Source: Leadbettera azotonutricia ZAS-9 (GTDB lineage: Bacteria; Spirochaetota; Spirochaetia; Treponematales; Breznakiellaceae). Taken from it: a stretch of 64,000 nucleotides of DNA. Within the stretch, counting starts at the first letter, position 1, and each line of letters begins with the position of its first letter. Of the stretch, positions 43,601 to 53,890 are shown piece after piece. The position numbers were made by a program, and so were the translations under genes. The DNA lies in the NCBI RefSeq assembly GCF_000214355.1, contig NC_015577.1, positions 2,126,453-2,190,452 on the forward strand, in the 5' to 3' direction. The notes under the pieces are model-generated. The model had not been told where the DNA came from, searched no databases, and saw only the letters and a program-made list of their open reading frames with translations.

Positions 43601-46600
43601 ATGAGGGGCTTACCACAGTAAAGGGAGAAGCGGCAGAGAATGTCAGCACTCTGTTCCTGACCGGCGGCGGTTCCATAGCTGCTTCCAGCGGCTTAACTCT
43701 GGAGGATCACGGCGTCTTTGACATTAAAGATATCACCAATTCTACCACCATTCAGGCTCTGAACAGTACATCTGGTTCTACCCTTGTAGAGCTAGGCAAC
43801 AATAATCTTACCATAAGCAGGTTGGTAGGTGACCTGGGCGTTTACGCCGGGGCGATTGATAGTACCGGTACTCTTCCAGATGGAGGCAGCCTGACCAAGT
43901 CGGGGGCCGGCAAACTGACCCTCTACGGTGATACTGACTTGAAGGGAGGGGCAACCATTGAGGCCGGTACACTGCAATTCGGCAATCACACCGAGACTGG
44001 GAACTTATACGGAAACATACGCAACGATGCCGCTCTGATTTTTGACCATGGTAATGATCTGGAATACGGCTTGGGCGGAGCGAAAGGCGACAGCGCTATA
44101 AGCGGAAGCGGAACCCTGACCAAACTGGGCGTGGGAACTCTGAAGCTGACCAATATAAACGGATATTCTGGTATAACCACCATATCGGATGGTATCCTGA
44201 AACTTTCAGGCATCGGTTCCATTGCGGCTTCCAACGGTCTCAATCTGGCCGCCAACAGCAGCAAATTTGACATTGCCGAAGTTACCCCCAGTGGCGCTTC
44301 CATTAATAATTTGAGCAGTTCTGCGGAAGCGGTAAACTCGCAAATACTGCTCGGCGGCAAAACCCTTTCAGTGAACGAGGCCAGTGGCGCCATCTTTGCG
44401 GGAAAGATAATCGGGATCGGAGGCAGCCTGACCAAACTGGGCGCGGAAACTTTGACGCTGACCAATGCCAACAACACCTATACCGGAGCAACTACCATAT
44501 TAGCCGGTACCCTGAAACTTTCAGTCGCCGGTTCCATTGCCGATTCCACCGGCGTGTCTCTGGCTGCCGACAGCACCTTTGACATTGCAAGCGTTACCAG
44601 CAGCGCTTCCATTAAAAATTTGAGCAGTTCTGCAACAAGTTCCAAGATACTGCTTGGCGACAAGACCCTTTCCGTGAACGAGGCCATCGGCGCCGACTTT
44701 AAGGGGATTATAAGCGGAGTCGGAGGCAAACTGACCAAACTGGGCGCTGAAACCCTGACCCTGACCAATATAAACGAGTATTCTGGCACAACCACCATAT
44801 CAGATGGTACCCTGAAACTTTCAGGCGATGGTTCTATTGACAAGTCCATCGGTCTCAATCTGGCTGCCAACAGCAGCAAATTTGACATTGCCGATGTTAC
44901 CACCAGTGGCGGCGCTTCCATTAAAAATTTGAGCAGCGCGTATGCAAACTCGCAAATACTGCTCGGCGACAAAACTCTTTCCGTGAACGAGATCAACAGC
45001 GCCACCTTTATGGGAAAAATAAGCGGAGACGGAGGCAATCTGACCAAACTGGGCGAGGGAACTCTAACGCTGACCAATGCCAACAACACCTATACCGGTC
45101 TTACCGCCATATCAGCCGGTACCCTGAAACTTTCAGGCGATGGTTCCATTACCGATTCCACCGGCGTGGATCTGGCTGCCAACAGCACCTTTGACATTTC
45201 GGGCGTTACCACCAGCGGCGGCGCTTCCATTAATAATTTGAGCAGTTCTGCGGAAGCGGTAAACTCGCAAATACTGCTCGGCGGCAAAACCCTTTCAGTG
45301 AACGAGGCCAGTGGCGCCATCTTTGCGGGAAAGATAAGCGGAATAGGAGGCAGCCTGACCAAACTGGGCGCTGAAACCCTGACCCTGACCAACGAAAACA
45401 CCTATACTGGTCTTACCAAGATATCGGATGGTACCCTGAAACTTTCAGGCATCGGTTCCATTGCCGGGTCCACCGGTGTGTCCCTGGCTGCCGACAGCAC
45501 CTTTGACATTTCGGGCGTTGACAGCAGTGCTTCCATTAAAAATTTGAGCAGTTCTGCAACAAGCTCCAAGATACTGCTTGGCTACAAGACCCTTTCCGTG
45601 AACGAGACCATCGGCGCCGACTTTAAGGGGATTATAAGCGGAGTCGGAGGCAATCTGACCAAACTGGGCGCTGAAACCCTGACCCTGACCAATATAAACG
45701 AGTATTCTGGCACAACCACCATATCAGATGGTACCCTGAAACTTTCAGGCATCGGTTCCATTGCCGAGTCCATCGGTCTCAATCTGGCTGCCAATAGCAG
45801 CATCTTTAACATTGCCGAAGTTACCCCCAGTGGCGCTTCCATTAAAAATTTGAGCAGCGCGTATGCAAACTCGCAAATACTGCTCGGCGACAAAACCCTT
45901 TCCGTGAACGAGATCAACAGCGCCACCTTTATGGGGAAAATAAACGGAGACGGAGGCAATCTGACCAAACTGGGCGAGGGAACTCTAACGCTGACCAATG
46001 CCAACAACACCTATACCGGTCTTACCGCCATATCGGCCGGTACCCTGAAACTTTCAGTCGCCGGTTCCATTGCCGATTCCACCGGCGTGTCCCTGGCTGC
46101 CGACAGCACCTTTGACATTTCGGGCGTTGACAGCAGCGCTTCCATTAATAGTTTGAGCAGCTCTGAGGTAAGCTCTAAAATACTGCTCGGCGGCAAAACC
46201 CTTTCCGTGACCGAGGCCATCGGCGCCGAATTTAAGGGAATTATAAGCGGGGCCGGTGGCAGCCTGACCAAACTGGGCGCGGAAACTTTGACCCTGACCA
46301 ATGCCAACACCTATACCGGCCTTACCGCCATATCGGCCGGTACCCTGAAGCTTTTTGGCAGCGGTTCCATTGACAAGTCCACCGGCGTGTCCCTGGCTGC
46401 CAACAGCTCCTTTGACATTTCGGGTATTGACAGCAGCGCTTCCATTAATAATTTAAGCAGCTCTGAGGTAAGCTCTAAAATACTGCTCGGCGGCAAAACC
46501 CTTTCCGTGAACGAGGCCAGCGACGCCATCTTTGCGGGGATTATAAGCGGAGACGGAGGCAGCCTTACCAAACTGGGAGCGGAAACTTTGACCCTGACCA

Positions 46601-49600
46601 ATGCCAACACCTATACCGGCCTTACCGCCATATCGGCCGGTACCCTGAAACTTTTTGGCAGCGGTTCCATTGACAAGTCCACCGGCGTGGCTCTGGCTGC
46701 CAACAGCTCCTTTGACATTTCGGGTGTTACCACCAGCGGCGGCGCTTCCATTAATAATTTGAGCAGTTCTGCGGAAGCGGTAAACTCGCAAATACTGCTC
46801 GGCGGCAAAACCCTTTCCGTGACCGAGACCAGCAGCGCCATCTTTGCAGGGAAGATAAGCGGAACCGGAGGCAGCCTGACCAAACTGGGCGATGAAACCC
46901 TGACCCTGACCAACGAAAATACCTATACTGGTCTTACCAACATATCGGCCGGTACCCTGAAACTTTCAGGCGATGGTTCCATTGCCGATTCCACCGGTGT
47001 GGCCCTGGCTGCTGACAGCACCTTTGACATTGCCCATGTTACCACCAGTGGCGGCGCTTCCATTAATAATTTGAGCAGTTCTGCAACAAGCTCCAAGATA
47101 CTGCTTGGCGACAAAACCCTTTCCGTGAACGAGGCCAGCGACGCCATCTTTGCGGGGATTATAAGCGGAGACGGAGGCAACCTGACCAAACTAGGCGATG
47201 AAACCCTGACCCTGACCAATGCCAACACTTATACTGGCCTTACTGCCATATCAGCCGGTATTCTGAAACTTTCTGGCGATGGTTCCATTGCGGCTTCCAA
47301 CGGCGTGACCCTGGCTGCTGACAGCATCTTTGATATTGCCGATGTTACCGCCAATGGCGGCGCTTCCATTAATAATTTAAGCAGCTCTGAGGGAAGCTCG
47401 CAAATACTGCTCGGCGGCAATACCCTTTCCGTGAACGAGGCCAGCAGCAATACCTTTGCGGGGATTATAAGCGGGACCGGCAGCCTGACCAAACTGGGCG
47501 CTGAAACCCTGACGCTGACCAATATAAACGAATATTCTGGCATAACCACCATAGGGGCCGGTACTCTGAAACTTTCAGACACCGGTTCCATTGCCAATTC
47601 CACCGGTCTCAATCTGGCTGCCAACAGCAGCATCTTTGATATTGCCGATGTTACCACCAGCGGCGGCGCTTCCATTAAGAATTTGAGCAGCGCATATGCA
47701 AACTCGCAAATACTGCTCGGCGGCAATACCCTTTCCGTGAACGAGGCCAGCAGCGATACCTTTGCAGGGATTATAAGCGGAGACGGAGGCAGCCTGACCA
47801 AACTGGGTGCGCAAACTCTGACGCTTACCAATGTAAACGAATATTCTGGCATAACCACCATAGGGGCCGGTACCCTGAAACTTTCAGGCATCGGTTCCAT
47901 TGCCGATTCCACCGGCGTGGCCCTGGCTGCAAACAGCAGCTTTGACATTTCCGGCGTTGACAGCAGCGCTTCCATTAATAATTTGAGCAGCTCTGCGGTA
48001 AGCTCCAAAATACTGCTCGGCGGCAAAACCCTTTCTGTGAACGAGACCATCGGCGCCGAATTCAAGGGGATTATAAGCGGAACCGGAGGCAGCCTGACCA
48101 AACTGGGCGCAGAAACTCTGACACTGACCAATGCCAACACCTATACTGGTATTACCGCCATATTAGCCGGTAAACTGAAACTTTCAGGCGATGGTTCCAT
48201 TGCCGATTCCACCGGCGTGGCCCTGGCTGCAAACAGCAGCTTTGACATTTCGGACGCTAATAGCGGCGCTTCCATTAATAATTTGAGCAGCGCCTATGCA
48301 AACTCGCAAATATTGCTCGGCGGCAATACCCTTTCCGTAACCGAGACCGGTTCCGGCACATCCTTTGCGGGGATTATAAGAGGGGCCGGAGGCAGCCTGA
48401 CCAAACTGGGCACGCAAACTCTGACCCTGACCAACGAAAACACCTATACCGGGACGACCGCTATATCAGCCGGTACCCTGAAACTTTCAGGCATCGGTTC
48501 CATTGCCGATTCCACCGGCGTGGCCCTGGCTGCCGACAGCGCCTTTGACATTTCGGGCGTTAATAGCGGCGCTTCCATTAATAATTTGAGCAGCTCTTCG
48601 GCAAGCTCCAAAATACTGCTCGGCGATAAAACCCTTTCCGTGAACGAGGCCGGCAGCGGCGCCTTTGCGGGGATTATAAGCGGAGACGGAGGCAGCCTGA
48701 CCAAACTGGGCGCGCAAACTCTGACCCTGACCAACGAAAACACCTATACCGGGACGACCGCTATATCAGCCGGTACCCTGAAACTTTCGGGCACCGGTTC
48801 CATTGCCGATTCCAACGGCGTGGTCCTGGCTGCCGACAGCAGCTTTGACATTTCGGGCGTTAATAGCGGCGCTTCCATTAATAATTTGAGCAGTTCTGAG
48901 GCAAGCTCCAAAATACTGCTCGGCGGCAAAACCCTTTCCGTGAACGAGGCCAGCAGTGCCGACTTTGCGGGGATTATAAGCGGCGCCGGAGGCAGCTTGA
49001 CCAAACTGGGCGCTGAAACTCTGAACCTGAGCAATGCCAACACCTATACTGGTCTTACCACCATATCGGCCGGTACTCTGAAACTTTCAGGCGATGGTTC
49101 CATTGCGGCTTCCAACGGTCTCAATCTGGCTGCCAACAGCAGCTTTGACATTTCGGGTGTAAGCAGCAGCGGCGCTTCCATTAATAATTTGAGCAGCTCT
49201 GCGGGAAGCTCGCAAATACTGCTCGGCGGCAAAACCCTTTCTGTGAACGAGGCCAGCGACGCCATCTTTGCGGGAATTATACGCGGAGCCGGAGGCAGCC
49301 TGACCAAACTGGGCGCGCAAACTCTGACCCTGACCAACGCCAACACCTATACTGGTCTTACAACCATATCAGCCGGTACTTTGCAAATAGGCAATGGCGG
49401 AACTACAGGAAGTATCGTCACTGGCGGTTCGGTTGTCAACAATGGAACCCTTATCTTTAACCGTTCCGACGATATTAGTCACAACGGTGTTATCAGCGAA
49501 AGCGGCGCACTGACCCAGGAAGGAACAGGTAAATTGACCCTGACCGGAGTTAACACCTATACCGGCGCAACCACAGTTTCAAGCGGTTCCCTTTCCCTCA

Positions 49601-52600
49601 CTGGATCGGGTTCCATCGCCGATTCCAGCGGCCTTAACCTTGTTGCAAGCAGTAGTACGTTTGATATTTCGGGTATAACCGATAAAACTTCCCTTAAGAG
49701 TTTGGAGGGCGAAGGCACTGTTACCATGGGCGAAAAAAGCCTGGATGTGGTATCGGGCGATTTTTCCGGCGCTATCACCGGTTCCGGTACGCTTACCAAG
49801 ATCAGCGATAGTACTGAATTGGGCGGCATCCTGATACTCAACGGGTCTGATAATACTTACTCCGGGGGTACTGTCATTACTGGCGGATATATCGAATTTG
49901 ACAGCCTGCTTAATTTCGGAGCCGGCAATATCACCCTTAACGGCGGCGGCCTCAGATGGAAAAGCAATTGGTCTTATAATCCCGATAATGAAGGATCCCT
50001 TGATCCCGATGCATCCGGAATCCTGAACGATATAGGCGGTTTTGGCGGACACTTCGATACCAATGGCAATACTATAGAGTTCAATAATAAAATTAATGGA
50101 ACGGGAACTCTTTATAAGGAAGGCGATGGTGTTCTGATCCTCAAAGCCAATCTGACGTATACCCGTTACATAATTAATGGCGGCACTCTGAGGTTCGGCC
50201 AGGAGGGAGAAATAGAAACCGATATTGATGTAAGCGAAGGATCAGCTTTGTTTATCAATCCCAGCCAAGAAAACTTGTATAGTGGAGTCATTTTCGGTGA
50301 GGGCAGTGTGGAAAAAGACGGAGATGGTATAGGGATTCTTACCGGGGACAACGATTATTCAGGCGGTACAACCATTACCAACGGTACCCTGCAGATAGGC
50401 AACGGTGGGGAAACAGGGAGTATCACGGGCAATGTAACCGATAACGGCGTCCTTGCCTTTAACCGTAAAGATGACATCACCTTCCAGGGCGACATCACCG
50501 GCGAGGGCGTCCTCACCCAGATCGGCGGGGGTGTTCTTGTCCTTACCGGGGACAATACCTACAAAGGTGGTACAACCATAGAAAGCGGCATCCTGCAAAT
50601 AGGCAACGGCAGGGAAACAGGAAGCATCATAGGCGATGTAACCAATAACGGTGTCCTTGCCTTTAACCACGATGATACCAATTCTCCCATTGTCTTTAGC
50701 GGCACTATCAGCGGTACTGGCGCTCTCGTTAAGGAAGGCACGGATGTTCTTGTCCTTACCGGGGACAACGACTACAAAGGTCCTACCACCATAGAAAGCG
50801 GCGTCCTGCAAATCGGCAACGGTGAGGATAAGGGAAGCATCATTGGCGATGTTGAAATAGCTACTGGCGGAACCCTGGCCTTTAACCACGGTAAATCCGA
50901 ATCAGAGCCTGAAACACCCGTTACCATCATCTACGATGGCAAAATCAGCGGCTCAGGCAGTCTGATCCAGACCGGCGAAACTCTTGTCCTTACCGGGGAC
51001 AATGACTACAAAGGCCCTACCACTATAACCAGCGGCGTCCTGCAAATAGGCAACGGCGGAGAAACAGGAAGCATCACCAGCGATGTGGTTGAAATAGCAA
51101 CTGGCGGAATCCTGGCCTTTAACCACGGTAAATCCGAATCAGAGCCTGAAATCCCCGTCATCATCACCTACGATGGCAAAATCAGCGGCGAAGGCAGTCT
51201 GATCCAGACCGGCGAAATTCTTGTCCTTACCGGGGACAACGACTACAGCGGCCCTACCACCATAGAAAGCGGCGTCCTGCAAATCGGCAACGGTAGTACC
51301 ACAGGAAGCATCACCAGCAATGTGGTTGAAATAGCAGAGGATGGAATCCTGGCTTTTAACCGTTCCGACGGCATTACCTACGATGGTATCATCAGCGGCG
51401 AAGGCAGCCTGATACAATCCGGCGGCGGTACTCTTGTCCTTACAGGAAATAACACCTATGAGGGACCTACAGTAGTAAAGGCCGGAATCCTGGAACTTAC
51501 CGGTTCCCTTGAATCATCAGAACTGACCCTGTATGGCGGCGCCGACTTTATAAACCATAGCAGCGATTTTACGCTGGATAATAAAACCCTTACTCTTGAT
51601 GGCCTCAATGCCGGATATTCCGGCGACCTGAGCATCAAGAACGGCACCCTTAACTTCTATCTGCCGGTCGGCACAACAGCAAATGCTACCATCCTTAATG
51701 TGGACAGCGCGGATGTGAGCGATGCCACTGTTACTGTAACTTTCGGCGGCGGCAATACGCCTATGGTACGGGGCGATTCGGTGGTGCTTATACAAAGCAA
51801 CAGTCTTACCGGGGAAACTGCCAATGCCGCTACAGCGGCTCCGGGCGTGCGGGGAGTCACCCTGCTTTATTCCTTTGATATTGCTGCGAAGGGGAACCAA
51901 TTGCTGGGAATCCTGGCGTCTGTGGGAACCGACCCCCGGACCAAGGTGCTGACCCAGGGTTATCTGGGAAGCCTTGCCCTGCTGAACCAGGGCGCCGATC
52001 TTATTGCCGGAGCGGGAATCAAAGAGACCCTGCGGGATAACAAGGGCGGCTTTTCGGCCATTGTCCAGACCTCCGGGGGCTGGTCACGGTACACTACCGG
52101 TTCATCCCTGGACATGGGCAGCTTTAACCTCCTCAGCGGGGTGGGCTGGGGTACACAGGCCGGCTTTGGTCAATTGCTCCTGGGGGCGGCGGTCGAATAC
52201 GGAATGGGCTCATATTCCACCGCAAACGAGATCACGGCAATTTCCTTTGAGGGTGATGGAAAAACCTATTTTGTCGGGGGCGGAATATTCGGCAGATCCG
52301 ATTTTACTTCCTTTAAATCGGGAAATATTTACGCCGAATTGTCCGGCCGCATCGGATGGGCCGGCAATACCTATAACTCCAGCTTGCAAGACGTGGTTAC
52401 AAACCAGAAAGCAAGCTATGAAGCGGGCGCCCTGTACTTCGGTCTCCATGCCGGCGCCGGGTATCTCTGGAACGTCAACGACAGCGCGAAGCTGGATATC
52501 TTTGGGAAATACTTCTGGACCCGTCAGGGCGCGGAATCCCTTACCCTTACCACCGGGGATCCCATTGATTTCGACGATCTCAATTCCCACCGCCTGCGGG

Positions 52601-52872
52601 GCGGCGCAGGGTTCTCCTATTCGATTAACGAGCAGTTTAAGCCCTTCGCTTCCGCTGCTTATGAATATGAGTTATCAGGCGAATCAGCAGCCAGCACCAG
52701 CGGGTACGATATTGACCAGTCCTCCATAAAGGGCGGCTCCGGCCTTGGAGAACTCGGCTTGAGCTTTACCCCCAGAAACCTGAATAAACTTTCCCTGGAC
52801 TTCAGCGTGAGCGGTTACTTTGGCAAACGTCTTGGAGTAAATGGCAAACTGGCAGGCAAGTTTTCTTTCTAG
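40645..52872 (+). CDS. Giant autotransporter adhesin-like protein (4075 residues)
   Basis: A type V secretion protein. The signal peptide (residues 1-35) ends PVYA before DEYAY. A passenger of about 3750 residues is built from autotransporter-associated beta-strand repeats (GTLTKLGAETLTLTN..., TYTGLTTISAGTLKLSG), predicting a very long beta helix. The last 280 residues form the outer-membrane barrel (FSAIVQTSGGWSRYTTGS onward), ending in the required terminal Phe (GKFSF). No frameshift is seen through 12.2 kb, so the gene is under selection. AAGGGGTG precedes the ATG. A role in adhesion or cell-cell contact is inference from the family. Confidence 0.93.
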   Translation: MLPSGSDSKGNFSRFWAFLLILLMISPAGVLPVYADEYAYVWNGSPGSNWSTSGNWRVGDEEPPEHVGPPESGDSAAIGSGGSAVVSSSDGTAQTVTVGGGLTVLGSSLIVGNGGVAVNGGSLTLTGGNLNVGGSGIAVNGGSFTLTGGSLLAGTVTTDSSGVINIGAAAGSTAVAVSGSTLDGSTEFSGTGGTLQFNSTGLTFSNAINGSLKLVQTAGTTILTGNNNYTGGTTIGTGATLQIGNGTTGSIANAGLIDNSGTLIFNRNATVTHSGVISGSGALTQAGSGTLILTGSNNYAGVTTITDGLIQFTNANRGVGNTDANNLGLGKITLNGGGLRWDSNTYDLSGRLNAIGSGGATFDTNGNNVTLGTALTGTGGITKDGSGTLILTGANTYTGGTIISAGGTLQIGNGVSGAGDTGSIANSSGIINNGALIFNRSGTVDYGKVISGTGTLTKQGTGILTLTGANTYGGGTTITGGLINFANIGNFGDTTSPAYDHNITLNGGGLQWATGNTTNISDKLYGVIGTEGGTFDTNNNGPITLATVLSGGGSKGITKTGGGTLILSGANRYNGGTTINGGLIQFTNADWGTGSDANNLGLGNITLNGGGLRWDSNNYDISGRLNAIGQSGGTFNTDINVNFAKPITGPGTLNTNLNYYVITKAGTGTLSFSGSGAIADTLGLNLLAGTLDISGIGEFDATEVRVKSLSGAGALFLGDVMDSSNRIIVGHDPAVIGGTPIADGGGSYGGAISGIGGLTKTGTALLTLTGTSFYTGGTEILKGLINFSDPANFGTTTLLQDKIILNGGGLQWASSYNGDDISSALNGAIGINGGTFHTNNNLPITLSTPLTGGGTSFDTGITKDGGGTLVLTGLNTYSGGTLIKGDSTKGSFIQFSDADRDKDNKDRPNNLGLGTITLNGGGLLWGANYNYDISEREITVVGSDLIGGTFNTNGNTILPFAKALTGSGAVTKMGEGSLTFTVINEYEGLTTVKGEAAENVSTLFLTGGGSIAASSGLTLEDHGVFDIKDITNSTTIQALNSTSGSTLVELGNNNLTISRLVGDLGVYAGAIDSTGTLPDGGSLTKSGAGKLTLYGDTDLKGGATIEAGTLQFGNHTETGNLYGNIRNDAALIFDHGNDLEYGLGGAKGDSAISGSGTLTKLGVGTLKLTNINGYSGITTISDGILKLSGIGSIAASNGLNLAANSSKFDIAEVTPSGASINNLSSSAEAVNSQILLGGKTLSVNEASGAIFAGKIIGIGGSLTKLGAETLTLTNANNTYTGATTILAGTLKLSVAGSIADSTGVSLAADSTFDIASVTSSASIKNLSSSATSSKILLGDKTLSVNEAIGADFKGIISGVGGKLTKLGAETLTLTNINEYSGTTTISDGTLKLSGDGSIDKSIGLNLAANSSKFDIADVTTSGGASIKNLSSAYANSQILLGDKTLSVNEINSATFMGKISGDGGNLTKLGEGTLTLTNANNTYTGLTAISAGTLKLSGDGSITDSTGVDLAANSTFDISGVTTSGGASINNLSSSAEAVNSQILLGGKTLSVNEASGAIFAGKISGIGGSLTKLGAETLTLTNENTYTGLTKISDGTLKLSGIGSIAGSTGVSLAADSTFDISGVDSSASIKNLSSSATSSKILLGYKTLSVNETIGADFKGIISGVGGNLTKLGAETLTLTNINEYSGTTTISDGTLKLSGIGSIAESIGLNLAANSSIFNIAEVTPSGASIKNLSSAYANSQILLGDKTLSVNEINSATFMGKINGDGGNLTKLGEGTLTLTNANNTYTGLTAISAGTLKLSVAGSIADSTGVSLAADSTFDISGVDSSASINSLSSSEVSSKILLGGKTLSVTEAIGAEFKGIISGAGGSLTKLGAETLTLTNANTYTGLTAISAGTLKLFGSGSIDKSTGVSLAANSSFDISGIDSSASINNLSSSEVSSKILLGGKTLSVNEASDAIFAGIISGDGGSLTKLGAETLTLTNANTYTGLTAISAGTLKLFGSGSIDKSTGVALAANSSFDISGVTTSGGASINNLSSSAEAVNSQILLGGKTLSVTETSSAIFAGKISGTGGSLTKLGDETLTLTNENTYTGLTNISAGTLKLSGDGSIADSTGVALAADSTFDIAHVTTSGGASINNLSSSATSSKILLGDKTLSVNEASDAIFAGIISGDGGNLTKLGDETLTLTNANTYTGLTAISAGILKLSGDGSIAASNGVTLAADSIFDIADVTANGGASINNLSSSEGSSQILLGGNTLSVNEASSNTFAGIISGTGSLTKLGAETLTLTNINEYSGITTIGAGTLKLSDTGSIANSTGLNLAANSSIFDIADVTTSGGASIKNLSSAYANSQILLGGNTLSVNEASSDTFAGIISGDGGSLTKLGAQTLTLTNVNEYSGITTIGAGTLKLSGIGSIADSTGVALAANSSFDISGVDSSASINNLSSSAVSSKILLGGKTLSVNETIGAEFKGIISGTGGSLTKLGAETLTLTNANTYTGITAILAGKLKLSGDGSIADSTGVALAANSSFDISDANSGASINNLSSAYANSQILLGGNTLSVTETGSGTSFAGIIRGAGGSLTKLGTQTLTLTNENTYTGTTAISAGTLKLSGIGSIADSTGVALAADSAFDISGVNSGASINNLSSSSASSKILLGDKTLSVNEAGSGAFAGIISGDGGSLTKLGAQTLTLTNENTYTGTTAISAGTLKLSGTGSIADSNGVVLAADSSFDISGVNSGASINNLSSSEASSKILLGGKTLSVNEASSADFAGIISGAGGSLTKLGAETLNLSNANTYTGLTTISAGTLKLSGDGSIAASNGLNLAANSSFDISGVSSSGASINNLSSSAGSSQILLGGKTLSVNEASDAIFAGIIRGAGGSLTKLGAQTLTLTNANTYTGLTTISAGTLQIGNGGTTGSIVTGGSVVNNGTLIFNRSDDISHNGVISESGALTQEGTGKLTLTGVNTYTGATTVSSGSLSLTGSGSIADSSGLNLVASSSTFDISGITDKTSLKSLEGEGTVTMGEKSLDVVSGDFSGAITGSGTLTKISDSTELGGILILNGSDNTYSGGTVITGGYIEFDSLLNFGAGNITLNGGGLRWKSNWSYNPDNEGSLDPDASGILNDIGGFGGHFDTNGNTIEFNNKINGTGTLYKEGDGVLILKANLTYTRYIINGGTLRFGQEGEIETDIDVSEGSALFINPSQENLYSGVIFGEGSVEKDGDGIGILTGDNDYSGGTTITNGTLQIGNGGETGSITGNVTDNGVLAFNRKDDITFQGDITGEGVLTQIGGGVLVLTGDNTYKGGTTIESGILQIGNGRETGSIIGDVTNNGVLAFNHDDTNSPIVFSGTISGTGALVKEGTDVLVLTGDNDYKGPTTIESGVLQIGNGEDKGSIIGDVEIATGGTLAFNHGKSESEPETPVTIIYDGKISGSGSLIQTGETLVLTGDNDYKGPTTITSGVLQIGNGGETGSITSDVVEIATGGILAFNHGKSESEPEIPVIITYDGKISGEGSLIQTGEILVLTGDNDYSGPTTIESGVLQIGNGSTTGSITSNVVEIAEDGILAFNRSDGITYDGIISGEGSLIQSGGGTLVLTGNNTYEGPTVVKAGILELTGSLESSELTLYGGADFINHSSDFTLDNKTLTLDGLNAGYSGDLSIKNGTLNFYLPVGTTANATILNVDSADVSDATVTVTFGGGNTPMVRGDSVVLIQSNSLTGETANAATAAPGVRGVTLLYSFDIAAKGNQLLGILASVGTDPRTKVLTQGYLGSLALLNQGADLIAGAGIKETLRDNKGGFSAIVQTSGGWSRYTTGSSLDMGSFNLLSGVGWGTQAGFGQLLLGAAVEYGMGSYSTANEITAISFEGDGKTYFVGGGIFGRSDFTSFKSGNIYAELSGRIGWAGNTYNSSLQDVVTNQKASYEAGALYFGLHAGAGYLWNVNDSAKLDIFGKYFWTRQGAESLTLTTGDPIDFDDLNSHRLRGGAGFSYSINEQFKPFASAAYEYELSGESAASTSGYDIDQSSIKGGSGLGELGLSFTPRNLNKLSLDFSVSGYFGKRLGVNGKLAGKFSF
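44100..49400 (+). repeat. About 17 tandem ~306-bp units inside the autotransporter gene
   Basis: The phrase LTKLGAETLTLTN or a close variant recurs 18 times here at about 100-residue intervals. The DNA repeats nearly exactly, with whole-unit similarities between non-adjacent copies (for example the units near 44500 and 45650). It should be prone to expansion and contraction. Confidence 0.92.
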
Positions 52873-52902
52873 CACTGCAAGCATTTTGTTAAGAACAAGA
52901 GA

Positions 52903-52922
52903 CCTCGGGGCTTGCCCCGAGG
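52903..52922 (+). terminator. Hairpin terminator after the autotransporter gene
   Basis: An 8-bp perfect stem CCTCGGGG / CCCCGAGG with CTTG loop lies 30 bp past the stop and 20 bp before the convergent TPR gene's stop. The U tract is missing, so it may work in both directions with Rho or RNA processing. Confidence 0.5.
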
Positions 52923-52942
52923 ATCTCGCAAAATCCTTTCGC

Positions 52943-53605
52943 TCAGTATCTATTCCAGAAGCTTGAATCTTCTGCTTCAAGAATTCTATCGACGTTATTG
53001 CAGTATTCCAAAAGCTTGTCCGTTTTCTCAATTAGTATATGAATGTCATTTATGCCTTTGATTTCATCAGCCATTTGGGAAACAAATTTTATATCGCCAT
53101 TTGTATTCACTATCCTTATAATCCCTTTTATAAGCCTGTAAACCAAAAGGACAGGCGAAATAAGTATTGCAACAGCAAGCAAAAGCCATTTATTCATTCC
53201 CCTTTCATCTTCGCCTTTGGCAAAAAGCAAAAATTTGGCAAGAGTCCAGAAGGAACCCAAAAAACCTGCAAAAAAAACCACCAAGACCGCTCCATGGCGC
53301 CCTCCAATCAAGGGTTTTCCGATTGATAATCCGAGAAGCGCGCCAACTACCATTATGCTTATGCTTTTGGCTTTTCTCTCGCGGTATTCCCTATAGCCGG
53401 CAATTTTTATTGTGCAAGCTTGAATGAAATCGGCAACGGAACTGAAACAATCATTTTTAATGCCATATACACAACCACGTTCATAGAAAGCGGGAGCGTA
53501 ATTCGGGTTAAGCGTTATGGCCTGGTTGAAATCGGCAAGGGCGCGGTCATAATCCTTTTTTTCGAGATTCGCCTCGCCGCTCCGATAGAAGTCCATGTAG
53601 TCCAT
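52943..53605 (-). CDS. TPR-repeat membrane protein
   Basis: The N-terminal 60 residues hold TPR units (YDRALADFNQAITLNPNYAPAF). Three or four transmembrane helices follow (ISIMVVGALLGLSIG, GAVLVVFFAGFLGSFWTLAKFLLF, WLLLAVAILISPVLLVYRLI), and the C-terminus is helical and soluble. The start at 53605 (MDYMDFYRSG) fits the TPR beginning and has AGGA upstream; an ATG at 53662 would add 19 residues of non-conserved type. Function unknown; TPRs suggest protein-protein contacts at the membrane. Confidence 0.7.
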   Translation of the reverse strand: MDYMDFYRSGEANLEKKDYDRALADFNQAITLNPNYAPAFYERGCVYGIKNDCFSSVADFIQACTIKIAGYREYRERKAKSISIMVVGALLGLSIGKPLIGGRHGAVLVVFFAGFLGSFWTLAKFLLFAKGEDERGMNKWLLLAVAILISPVLLVYRLIKGIIRIVNTNGDIKFVSQMADEIKGINDIHILIEKTDKLLEYCNNVDRILEAEDSSFWNRY

Positions 53606-53791
53606 GGCATTTTCCTGTCCTTTCCCCAATGATATATATGGACCACCTGTAAGGCAGGACATAACCGGGGATTAGTTTAAGCCATGCATATCATACTGTC
53701 AATCTATTAGCATATTTAACACACTGATAGTTTTATTTAAACGGGTTTTATGAATTTTAATCTCCAAAACCTCTATTACCTTGCGGTTTAT

Positions 53792-53842
53792 TCATCTTAT
53801 CTGATGAATTTACCGAATTAAACTCATCTTATCTGATGAATT
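53792..53842. repeat. Paired 19-bp direct repeat with internal dyad
   Basis: TCATCTTATCTGATGAATT occurs at 53792 and 53824. Each copy is itself a dyad (TTCATC / GATGAA or nearly so). It lies about 190 bp upstream of the TPR gene and could be an operator pair. Confidence 0.5.
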
Positions 53843-53890
53843 CAAAAATGCCTGTTTTTTGCGGGTTTATTTGTGCTGAGGGGGTTAATA

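Noticed and set aside
47229-48140. 303-codon and other ~100-codon minus-strand ORFs within the autotransporter gene
   Set aside because: They repeat with the 306-bp period of the plus-strand repeats and are shadows of it.
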